From: an uncultured Lachnoanaerobaculum sp.
GTDB lineage: Bacteria; Bacillota; Clostridia; Lachnospirales; Lachnospiraceae
Assembly: GCF_938015485.1 (NCBI RefSeq)
Contig: NZ_CALLVU010000048.1
Location: forward strand, 1-23,140
Length of the DNA: 23,140 nt
Reading direction: 5' to 3'
Position numbers and translations under genes: made by a program. Of the stretch, positions 16,510-23,140 are shown piece by piece; positions within the stretch are counted from its first letter, which is position 1, and every line of letters begins with the position of its first letter. The notes under the pieces were generated by a model. The model did no database searches and was not told the origin of the DNA. It saw only the letters and a program-made list of their open reading frames with translations.

Positions 16510-18675
16510 ATGGAAAAGTTTGACAATGTGGAATATTTTACCAACAGAGAATTGTCTTGGCTTAAGTTCAACACAAGAGTCTTACATGAAGCTAAAGATG
16601 ATGATGTAAAGCTTTTTGAGAGGCTGAAGTTTTTGAGTATCACATCATCAAACTTAGATGAATTTTTCATGGTAAGGATTGCATCACTCAAGGATATGGT
16701 GGATGCCGACTATAAGAAAAAAGATATTGCGGGAATGAGTGCGGACAAGCAGCTTAATGTACTTGCAAAAGAGACACATGATTTTGTAAGAAAGCAGTAT
16801 GAAATCTACAGTTCGCTGTTACCTCTTCTAAAAGATAATCACCTGCATATATTAGGTCATGGCGATGAACTTTCACATAGTGAGAAGAAGTTTATAAATG
16901 AATACTTTGACGAGTTTGTATATCCGGTGCTTACACCTATGGCCGTGGATGCGTCAAGGCCGTTTCCTCTTGTAAGAAATAAGACACTTAATATTGCGGC
17001 TCTTATCAGAAAGAGAAAGGATGAAAGCTCAAAGAAGAAGAAAAAGGATGTCTACCTTGGAAATGTGGATGGAGATATGGACTTTGCAATGGTACAGGTA
17101 CCGTCTGTACTTCCAAGAATTGTAGAGATTCCTACAGATTCGGAAGAGAGAAAGATAATCTATCTTGAGGATATTATCGAAAAAAATATTGATAAACTTT
17201 TCTTAAACTATGAGGTGATTTCGGCTGCAACCTTCAGAGTAATGAGAAATGCGGAGTTTAAGCTTGATGAGGACGAGGCACTGGACCTTTTAGAGGAAAT
17301 CAAGAAGAAGTTGAAGAAAAGACAGTGGGGAGAGGCAATCAGACTTGAAGTTGAAGAGAGGATGGATGCAAGTCTTTTAAACTTTTTGAAAAACGAGCTC
17401 AATGTGGACGAGGAGGATGTATTCAGAATAGACGGACCGCTGGATCTTACAGTTCTTATGAAGATATACTCTCTTGAAGGCTTTGACAATCTGAAGGATA
17501 AAAAGCACATCCCTGTAGCCAATGCAAGACTTTTGGACTGTGAAGATATTTTTGAGGAAATAAAGAAAAAAGATATCTTACTTTCACATCCGTATGAAAG
17601 CTTTGATCCTGTAATAGATTTTGTATCAAAGGCGGCTGCAGACAAGAACGTACTTGCCATCAAGCAGACACTTTACAGAGTCAGCGGAAATTCTCCTATT
17701 ATAAAGGCGCTTGCAAATGCGGCGGATAACGGTAAACAGGTCACTGTTTTGGTGGAGCTTAAGGCAAGGTTTGATGAGGAAAACAATATCAACTGGGCAA
17801 GAATGCTTGAAAAGGCGGGATGTCATGTAATCTACGGTCTTGTAGGATTAAAGACTCACTCTAAGATAACTTTGGTGGTCAGAAGAGAAGAAGACGGTAT
17901 CAGAAGATATGTACACCTTGGAACCGGAAACTATAATGATTCTACAGCAAAACTGTATACAGACCTCGGTATGTTTACAGCAAGAGAAAGTTACGGCGAG
18001 GACGCTACGGCGGTCTTTAACATGCTCAGCGGATATTCGGAGCCTCCGTTTTGGAAGAGATATGTTGTAGCTCCGCTTTGGATGAAGGATACATTCTTAA
18101 ATAAAATAAATCAATGTACAAAGGCTGCAAAAAACGGCAGTGATGCTCATATAATTGCCAAGATGAATTCGCTCTCGGATAAGGATATTATAGAAGCGCT
18201 TTATGCCGCAAGCTGTGCGGGAGCGAAGATAGAGCTTATAGTCAGAGGTATATGCTGCCTCAGAGTAGGAATAAAGGGAGTATCTGAAAATATTACGGTA
18301 AGGTCTATAGTGGGTACATTCCTTGAGCACGCCAGAATATTTGATTTCCGTATAGACAGTGAAGAGGAGATTTTCCTCGGAAGTGCAGACTGGATGAACA
18401 GAAATCTTGAAAAGAGAGTGGAGATAGTATTCCCGGTAGCGGATGAGGATATCATAAGGAGTATCAAGCACTACCTTGAGGTTGAGCTTGAAGACAATGT
18501 AAAGGCTTCAGTACTTTTACCTGACGACAGCTATGAAAAGGTAAAGAAAAACAATGAAGCAAAGAAAAACTCACAGGAGATCTTTGTCAAAGAGGCAAAG
18601 GTGTACTATGAAAATGCCGTAAAAGCCGGCAAGGCTGAGGATGGCAGAACATTTACACCTTTAAAGGGAGAATAG
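16510..18675 (+). CDS. ppk1: Polyphosphate kinase 1
   Basis: Reversibly transfers the ATP gamma-phosphate to growing inorganic polyphosphate. The 721-residue protein shows the PPK1 layout: an N-terminal domain beginning with the ELSWLKFNTRVL signature, a head domain (about 115-330), and two C-terminal phospholipase-D-like domains. The phosphorylated histidine is H450 in LKTHSKITL and the second conserved histidine is H607 in FLEHARIFDF. YRVSGNSPIIKAL and the LGSADWMNRN block are also present. The start follows AAAGGAG, 18 bases after ppx. It is the last gene of the operon, followed by a hairpin. Having the kinase with a presumed phosphatase upstream suggests joint control of polyphosphate level. 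Confidence 0.96.
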   Translation: MEKFDNVEYFTNRELSWLKFNTRVLHEAKDDDVKLFERLKFLSITSSNLDEFFMVRIASLKDMVDADYKKKDIAGMSADKQLNVLAKETHDFVRKQYEIYSSLLPLLKDNHLHILGHGDELSHSEKKFINEYFDEFVYPVLTPMAVDASRPFPLVRNKTLNIAALIRKRKDESSKKKKKDVYLGNVDGDMDFAMVQVPSVLPRIVEIPTDSEERKIIYLEDIIEKNIDKLFLNYEVISAATFRVMRNAEFKLDEDEALDLLEEIKKKLKKRQWGEAIRLEVEERMDASLLNFLKNELNVDEEDVFRIDGPLDLTVLMKIYSLEGFDNLKDKKHIPVANARLLDCEDIFEEIKKKDILLSHPYESFDPVIDFVSKAAADKNVLAIKQTLYRVSGNSPIIKALANAADNGKQVTVLVELKARFDEENNINWARMLEKAGCHVIYGLVGLKTHSKITLVVRREEDGIRRYVHLGTGNYNDSTAKLYTDLGMFTARESYGEDATAVFNMLSGYSEPPFWKRYVVAPLWMKDTFLNKINQCTKAAKNGSDAHIIAKMNSLSDKDIIEALYAASCAGAKIELIVRGICCLRVGIKGVSENITVRSIVGTFLEHARIFDFRIDSEEEIFLGSADWMNRNLEKRVEIVFPVADEDIIRSIKHYLEVELEDNVKASVLLPDDSYEKVKKNNEAKKNSQEIFVKEAKVYYENAVKAGKAEDGRTFTPLKGE

Positions 18676-18693
18676 ATAAAATTTAAAAGATGA

Positions 18694-18730
18694 AATAAAA
18701 AATGGGGTAGCAAGCGCTACCCCGTTATTT
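18694..18730. terminator. Bidirectional terminator between ppk1 and ilvC
   Basis: An 8-bp stem GGGGTAGC / GCTACCCC around an AAGC loop (18704-18723). On the minus strand it is followed by TTTTTTATTT, a good ilvC terminator; on the plus strand the tail GTTATTTGTTT is weaker but probably serves ppk1. Confidence 0.88.
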
Positions 18731-18732
18731 GT

Positions 18733-19752
18733 TTAGTTGTTTATAAGCTTCTCATCATCGTTGTTCCAGCTGTAAAGCTTTCTGATCTCTGCACCGATCT
18801 TCTCTGAAGGATGCTCTGAAGCAAGCTTTCTCATAGCCTTGAAGTGTACCTGACGACCTGCAGGAGACATATCAAGTAAGAACTCCTTAGCAAATGTACC
18901 GTCCTGGATATCTGAAAGGATCTTCTTCATAGCCTTCTTTGTATCCTCTGTGATAATCTTAGGTCCTGTGATGTAGTCACCGTACTCTGCTGTATTTGAG
19001 ATAGAATATCTCATTCCCTCAAATCCTGACTGATAGATAAGGTCTACGATAAGCTTCATCTCATGGATACACTCAAAGTATGCATTTCTAGGATCATAAC
19101 CTGCCTCACAAAGAGTCTCAAAACCTGCCTGCATAAGTGCACAAACACCGCCGCAAAGAACTGCCTGCTCACCGAAGAGGTCAGTCTCAGTCTCTGTACG
19201 GAATGTAGTCTCCAAAAGACCTGCTCTTGCGCCGCCGATACCTGCACCGTAAGCAAGTGCAATCTCAAGTGCCTTACCTGTAGCATCCTGCTCAACAGCT
19301 ACAAGACAAGGTGTTCCCTTACCCTCAAGGTACTCTGAACGAACAGTGTGTCCCGGAGCCTTAGGAGCTATCATTGTAACATCAACGTCCTTAGGTGCTT
19401 TGATACATCCGAAATGTACATTGAAACCGTGAGCGAACATAAGCATATTTCCCGCCTCAAGGTTCGGCTCGATATCCTTCTTGTACATATCAGCCTGAAG
19501 CTCATCATTGATAAGAATCATAATGATATCAGCCTTCTTTGCAGCCTCTGCTGCTGTAAACACTTCAAGGCCCTGTGCCTCAGCCTTTGCCCATGACTTG
19601 CTGCCCTCATAGAGACCAACAATAACATTACATCCACTTTCCTTTAAGTTCAATGCATGTGCGTGTCCTTGGCTGCCATAACCGATGATGGCAATAGTCT
19701 TACCCTCAAGCATTGAAAGATTACAGTCTTCCTGATAATAAATCTTAGACAT
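18733..19752 (-). CDS. ilvC: Ketol-acid reductoisomerase (class I)
   Basis: Isomerises and reduces acetolactate (or acetohydroxybutyrate) to the dihydroxy acid in valine, leucine and isoleucine synthesis. The 339-residue protein is the short class I form. It has the Rossmann motif GYGSQGHAHALNLKESG at 24-40, a short cofactor-specificity loop with S51 and S53 that suggests NADPH, and the metal and substrate acidic residues D191, E195, E227 and E231, with K131 in the APKAPGH block. An excellent AGGAGGT ribosome site precedes the ATG. It lies 57 bases behind ilvN on the same strand, consistent with an ilvN-ilvC operon. Confidence 0.97.
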   Translation of the reverse strand: MSKIYYQEDCNLSMLEGKTIAIIGYGSQGHAHALNLKESGCNVIVGLYEGSKSWAKAEAQGLEVFTAAEAAKKADIIMILINDELQADMYKKDIEPNLEAGNMLMFAHGFNVHFGCIKAPKDVDVTMIAPKAPGHTVRSEYLEGKGTPCLVAVEQDATGKALEIALAYGAGIGGARAGLLETTFRTETETDLFGEQAVLCGGVCALMQAGFETLCEAGYDPRNAYFECIHEMKLIVDLIYQSGFEGMRYSISNTAEYGDYITGPKIITEDTKKAMKKILSDIQDGTFAKEFLLDMSPAGRQVHFKAMRKLASEHPSEKIGAEIRKLYSWNNDDEKLINN

Positions 19753-19809
19753 AAAATAATACCTCCTAAAAACTTTTATGATTAACCTGTTAGGTGAACC
19801 GTCAAAAAA

Positions 19810-20307
19810 TTAATTTAAAACAACTACATCCTCACTGCCTCTTGAAAGAGCGGTGAGTCCTGTTCTTGCAAGCTCCAAAACTTCATAATCTGAAAGAAGA
19901 TTTGAAAGTGCTTCAAGCTTTGAATTGTCGCCTGTCAGCATAACAGTCAGACAATCTTTTGCCACGTCGACAATAGTGGCTCTGAATATATCACAAAGTG
20001 CTGCAATATCCTGCCTCTGTGAAGCGTTTGCCTTAACTTTTATCATAATGATTTCACGGAAAACACTCTTGCCTTCCTCCAAAACCTTGATATCTCTTAC
20101 ATCTTCAAGTTTTCGCAGCTGTTTAACTATCTGATCAAGTGTGTCCTCATCTCCTATAGAGACCACTGTCATTCTTGAAAAACGCGGGTCTGCGGTTTCG
20201 CCTACAGTGAGTGAGTCGATATTATAGCCTCTTCTTGAGAAAAGACCTGCCACACGGCTCAGAACACCTGAAGAATTATCTACAATAAGTGAAAATACTC
20301 GTCTCAT
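19810..20307 (-). CDS. ilvN: Acetolactate synthase small (regulatory) subunit
   Basis: Regulatory subunit of acetohydroxyacid synthase; it activates the catalytic subunit and confers valine feedback. I start it at 20307, where GGAGG lies four bases before the ATG, giving 165 residues that begin MRRVFSLIVDNSSGVL; a longer frame starting at 20355 has no ribosome site and adds atypical residues. The N-terminal ACT domain spans about 3-75, with the SGVLSRVAGLFSRRGYNI block typical of IlvN/IlvH; a second regulatory domain follows (from about 80). The catalytic gene ilvB is not next to it: upstream is a sortase with a promoter in between. It must pair with a large subunit encoded elsewhere. Confidence 0.95.
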   Translation of the reverse strand: MRRVFSLIVDNSSGVLSRVAGLFSRRGYNIDSLTVGETADPRFSRMTVVSIGDEDTLDQIVKQLRKLEDVRDIKVLEEGKSVFREIIMIKVKANASQRQDIAALCDIFRATIVDVAKDCLTVMLTGDNSKLEALSNLLSDYEVLELARTGLTALSRGSEDVVVLN

Positions 20308-20340
20308 TTTACCTCCAAATATTTTAAAGTAGTAATAACA

Positions 20341-20353
20341 GTTTTGACAAAAC
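20341..20353. repeat. Short palindrome in the ilvN leader
   Basis: GTTTTG-A-CAAAAC, with perfect 6-bp arms, lies about 35 bases upstream of the ilvN start, in the transcribed leader. It could be a repressor site; support is limited to symmetry and position. Confidence 0.3.
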
Positions 20354-20378
20354 AATAAAATAAATTGGTTCGCCCTTT

Positions 20379-20406
20379 ACTATAGCACCATTATTATAAA
20401 TGTCAA
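20379..20406 (-). promoter_or_regulatory. ilvN-ilvC promoter
   Basis: On the minus strand there is consensus TTGACA (plus 20401-20406), a 16-bp spacer, and TATAGT (plus 20379-20384). The predicted leader is about 65 bases. No T-box or leader peptide rich in branched-chain codons is seen in it. Confidence 0.75.
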
Positions 20407-20425
20407 TTTATTATATAATATAATA

Positions 20426-20445
20426 CCTATAACTAAAAGTTATGG
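20426..20445 (-). terminator. Weak hairpin after the sortase gene
   Basis: ATAACT-AAA-AGTTAT, flanked by CC and GG with one bulge, begins about 20 bases past the sortase stop. It is followed on the minus strand by AT-rich DNA but no solid T run. It may be a weak terminator or a site upstream of the ilvN promoter. Confidence 0.35.
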
Positions 20446-20466
20446 CATTTGACAACAGTTATAATT

Positions 20467-21261
20467 TTACCTGTGATCCGCACCGAAATCAATACCGGAT
20501 AAATCATATCTTTGCGGTTCGTCATCATCATTTAACTCATAAGCATAAAGAATGGTTCTGGTATCATCACCTTCATATGAACAGGTGATAAAGGACCATA
20601 TTTTATCAATGCCGCTTGCAGGAATATCTCTGAACTTACATTTTTCAGTCATCCTGTCAACATAGTTGTGGAAATAGTCCATATCGTCAAAATATGTCTG
20701 CCTTCTCTCAGGAGCGGAGTCTGAATAAAGCGCCGCAAAGGTCTTAAGTCTGTATGTCTTATCAGGTGTATAAATATATATCATCCTATGTTCTTTGAAA
20801 AAGTTTTCATCCTTAAACTTTGTTATATCCGTGAACATCTTGCCGTCCTTCATATGGTGTCCGTAGATGATATTGTTGAGTGTTGAAAAATCCGAATTAC
20901 TGTATCCGTCCATATATACAGAGTAGTATGATTCCTTGTGGTTTATATCATGGTGTAGATAGTACTCAATATCGTATTCCTTCCATAATATAGGATAATC
21001 AATAACTGTACCGGGGATATATACCCAGGCTATAACATCAGGGTTGGTAGCCTTAAGTGAATCAAAATCTATCTTTCTTTTATAGTTTTCATCTGTTTCA
21101 TATGCCTTTGTAGGCGGCATCGTGGTAGTTTCTTCTACCGTGGTGGTAGCCTCCGTTGTAGTTTCCGGCTCCTTTTTATTTTTTTTATTTGAAAATATGA
21201 CGGCAATCACGATAAGCAATACGGCGAATGCCAAAATAAGTAATAAAATTTTCTTTTTCAT
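20467..21261 (-). CDS. srtB: Class B sortase
   Basis: Membrane-anchored cysteine transpeptidase expected to attach surface proteins to the cell wall. I start it at 21261, where AGGAG precedes the ATG; this gives 264 residues, against a frame 12 codons longer without a ribosome site. An N-terminal membrane anchor (about 4-23) follows MKKK, then a Thr/Glu-rich linker (about 31-51), then the sortase barrel. Catalytic residues are H135 in IYGHHMKDGKMF, C227 in SFITCSYE and R235 in DDTRTILYAYE; the YGHHM and TCSYE context fits class B. No substrate with an LPXTG-like or NPQTN-like sorting signal is encoded in this window, so its targets are unknown. Confidence 0.92.
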   Translation of the reverse strand: MKKKILLLILAFAVLLIVIAVIFSNKKNKKEPETTTEATTTVEETTTMPPTKAYETDENYKRKIDFDSLKATNPDVIAWVYIPGTVIDYPILWKEYDIEYYLHHDINHKESYYSVYMDGYSNSDFSTLNNIIYGHHMKDGKMFTDITKFKDENFFKEHRMIYIYTPDKTYRLKTFAALYSDSAPERRQTYFDDMDYFHNYVDRMTEKCKFRDIPASGIDKIWSFITCSYEGDDTRTILYAYELNDDDEPQRYDLSGIDFGADHR

Positions 21262-21287
21262 ATATCTCCTAACGACTTTTAGGTAGA

Positions 21288-21316
21288 AGTATAGCATTTT
21301 TTTTTAGTATTGTATA
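21288..21316 (-). promoter_or_regulatory. Probable sortase promoter
   Basis: On the minus strand there is TATACA (plus 21311-21316), a 17-bp spacer containing an A tract, and TATACT (plus 21288-21293). It is divergent from the yfhO promoter. Confidence 0.5.
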
Positions 21317-21334
21317 TAAATATTATGATTTTGA

Positions 21335-21363
21335 TTGATTTAAAAAATAACCTCTACTATAAT
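21335..21363 (+). promoter_or_regulatory. Promoter of the YfhO-family gene
   Basis: TTGATT at 21335-21340, a 17-bp spacer, and a perfect TATAAT at 21358-21363, about 24 bases before the ATG. Confidence 0.7.
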
Positions 21364-21386
21364 TAGTGGGAAGACGGAGGAAGAAG

Positions 21387-23140
21387 ATGGAAGATTTGAA
21401 TTTGAATCAGAGAGAAGAAACTATACTGGATAAGAGGGCGGTATTTATTTTATCCTTTTTTATACCGGTTTTTATAATGGTATTGATATTTGTGCAAAGA
21501 GGTATATTCCCCTTTGGAGATGAGAGCTTTTTAAGAACTGATATGTATCATCAGTACGCTCCGTTTTTCTCGGAATTTAAATATAAACTGAGCCACGGAG
21601 GTTCACTTTTATACAGCTGGGACCTGGGTATGGGTATCAACTTTTCGGCACTGTATGCATATTATCTGGCAAGTCCGCTCAATTGGCTGATTGTACTTTG
21701 CCCACAGGCGTATGTTATAGAGTTTATGACATATATGATTGTGGCAAAGATAGGTCTTTGCGGTCTCAGTTTTACATACTATTTATCAAAGCATTCCACA
21801 AAGAAAAAATCCGGAATAGTCTTTTTTGGAATATTTTATGCACTTTCAGGATATATTGCTGCGTACAGCTGGAATATTATGTGGCTTGACTGTATAGTTT
21901 TGTTCCCTTTAGTATGTTTAGGTCTTGAAAGCCTTGTAAAGAAAAATAAGGGATTTTTATACGCTGTAGGCTTGGGTATATGTATACTTTCAAACTACTA
22001 TATTTCCATAATGATATGTCTGTTTATGGTAATATATTTTATATCCTTACAGATACTTAAGCCTGACAACAATTTTAAAAAGTTTGCCATAACATCAGTA
22101 CAGTTTGTGGTATTTTCATTACTTGCAGGAGGATTAAGCGCGTTGGTGCTTTTACCTGAGATATATGCTTTGAAGCTCACCGCATCGGGAGATTTTAACT
22201 TCCCTACAACATTTGAATCATATTTTTCCATATTTGATATGATTGCAAGACATATGGGCAATGTTCAGGTAGAGATAGGGCTTGACCATTGGCCGAATAT
22301 TTACTGCGGGGTCGGAATATTCTTATTTATACTGCTTTATTTGTTGAACAAAAAGATCGGCAAAAAGGAAAAGGCTGTGTATACTACATTGCTTGTATTC
22401 TTCCTCGCAGGATTTTCTATAAATGTACTTAATTATATATGGCACGGACTTCATTATCCGAATTCACTTCCTGCCAGACAAAGCTTTATATATATTTTCC
22501 TTGTGCTTTTTATGTGTGCAAAAGCATATGACAGACTTGAAGAAAATACCGCAAGAGACCTCTTTATTGCTTTTGGTATAAGCATGGGTTATATACTCTT
22601 GGCGCAAAAGATAGTAAACAACGAAGACTTCCATTTTGCGGTATTTTATGTAGCGATGATTTTTATCTCTTTATATGCAATACTTACATATATGTATATA
22701 AAGAAGAGATTTTCAACTACAAGCTTATTTTTATTTGCACTTGCTCTGGTGGTGATAGAGTCAAGTATAAATATGTCTGTGACCAGTGTAACTACAATAA
22801 ACAGAAGCAATTATATAAACGACAACAAGGATGTAAGAGCACTTGTTGCAAAGCTTCCTAAGGATGAATTTTATCGTATTGACAAGGTGGACAGAAAGAC
22901 AAAGGATGACGGAGCATGGATGAACTTCAAATCGGTATCCATATTTTCATCAACCGCCAATGCGTCACTTTCAGATCTGTTTGAGAAACTTGGAAATGAA
23001 GCGTCTACAAATGCATACTCCATCACAGGTGAGACGCCTTTACTTGATATGCTCTTTAGTGTAAAGTATGCAATATATACAGGTGAGACAAGGAATTCAA
23101 ATATTTATGGAAGGACTGGAGAAATCCATCTAAGCAAAAC
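21387..23140 (+). CDS. YfhO-family multi-membrane protein, 3' end cut by window edge
   Basis: GT-C-like integral membrane protein of the YfhO family; in Bacillus and Listeria relatives such proteins glycosylate lipoteichoic acid. The frame opens at the ATG at 21387, with GGAGG six bases upstream, and stays open for 584 codons to the window end; a complete member would be about 850-900 residues. After a short cytosolic tail comes a first membrane segment (about 17-37), then a loop with the conserved acidic site RTDMYHQYAPFF near residues 52-63, where a catalytic aspartate is expected, and SWDLGMGINF. Many further membrane helices follow. The HGLHYPNSLPARQSFI block and the LDMLFSVKYAIYTGE block are typical of YfhO. 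It is divergent from the sortase gene. Sugar donor and acceptor are unknown. Confidence 0.88.
   Translation, partial: MEDLNLNQREETILDKRAVFILSFFIPVFIMVLIFVQRGIFPFGDESFLRTDMYHQYAPFFSEFKYKLSHGGSLLYSWDLGMGINFSALYAYYLASPLNWLIVLCPQAYVIEFMTYMIVAKIGLCGLSFTYYLSKHSTKKKSGIVFFGIFYALSGYIAAYSWNIMWLDCIVLFPLVCLGLESLVKKNKGFLYAVGLGICILSNYYISIMICLFMVIYFISLQILKPDNNFKKFAITSVQFVVFSLLAGGLSALVLLPEIYALKLTASGDFNFPTTFESYFSIFDMIARHMGNVQVEIGLDHWPNIYCGVGIFLFILLYLLNKKIGKKEKAVYTTLLVFFLAGFSINVLNYIWHGLHYPNSLPARQSFIYIFLVLFMCAKAYDRLEENTARDLFIAFGISMGYILLAQKIVNNEDFHFAVFYVAMIFISLYAILTYMYIKKRFSTTSLFLFALALVVIESSINMSVTSVTTINRSNYINDNKDVRALVAKLPKDEFYRIDKVDRKTKDDGAWMNFKSVSIFSSTANASLSDLFEKLGNEASTNAYSITGETPLLDMLFSVKYAIYTGETRNSNIYGRTGEIHLSK

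Noticed and set aside
19778..19798. ACCT...AGGT inverted repeat between ilvN and ilvC
   Set aside because: The arms are four bases long and there is no T run, so it is too weak to call a terminator or operator.
20308..20355. Leader peptide or longer ilvN N-terminus beginning at 20355
   Set aside because: It is in frame with ilvN without a stop, lacks a ribosome site, and contains no leucine or valine run as a branched-chain attenuator would.
21150..21175. Repetitive Thr/Glu codons in the sortase gene as a DNA tandem repeat
   Set aside because: It encodes a low-complexity linker between membrane anchor and catalytic domain, which is ordinary for sortases, and the unit is not regular at DNA level.

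Overview
This window reads as chromosomal DNA of a low-GC Firmicute, most likely a member of the Lachnospiraceae or a close clostridial relative. The grounds are AT-rich codon use (many ATA, AGA and TTA codons), strong AGGAG-type ribosome binding sites, sigma-A promoters, hairpin-plus-T-run terminators, and gene types common in that group (pyrB-pyrI with a zinc-binding regulatory chain, a DUF815 ATPase beside ppx-ppk1, a class B sortase, YfhO). Genus assignment is not possible from the sequence alone. I see no mobile elements, tRNA/rRNA genes, CRISPR arrays or phage genes; this is a core-type region with dense, ordinary gene spacing and no gene-free stretch above 300 bases.

Layout. (1) Positions 1-3859, plus strand: an aconitase-family hydratase cut by the left edge, then ftsH 11 bases downstream, ending in a hairpin terminator. 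(2) 3954-5302, minus: pyrB-pyrI, encoding the catalytic and regulatory chains of aspartate transcarbamoylase, overlapping by one base. (3) 5487-7586, plus: an MMPL/RND-type membrane transporter, divergent from pyrB. A perfect 16-bp palindrome lies between the two promoters, with a further half-site inside the transporter promoter. (4) 7744-10335, plus: clpB as a single-gene unit with a strong promoter overlapped by a CIRCE-sized but non-CIRCE inverted repeat. (5) 10475-18675, plus: six closely packed genes, cls, plsC, pheA, a DUF815 AAA ATPase, a Ppx/GppA-family protein and ppk1, spaced by 7-18 bases, with one clear promoter/leader and one terminator. (6) 18733-20307, minus: ilvN-ilvC. (7) 20467-21261, minus: a class B sortase. 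(8) 21387 to the right edge, plus: a YfhO-family multi-membrane protein cut by the window end.

How they fit together. The long plus-strand operon joins phospholipid synthesis (PlsC makes phosphatidic acid, Cls makes cardiolipin), the phenylalanine-specific branch (PheA), and polyphosphate turnover (Ppk1 makes it, the Ppx homologue presumably degrades it or (p)ppGpp-type substrates), with an uncharacterised ATPase in the middle. FtsH and ClpB cover protein quality control. PyrBI and IlvNC cover pyrimidine and branched-chain amino acid synthesis; the catalytic ilvB is not present here. Sortase and YfhO are cell-surface functions, divergently transcribed from a shared intergenic region.

The most interesting points are: a PheA whose chorismate mutase part is cut down to one helix; a Ppx homologue with altered phosphate-loop and HD-motif residues; candidate operators in front of the transporter and clpB; and the composition of the six-gene operon. 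I found no evidence for a wholly new defence or mobile system.
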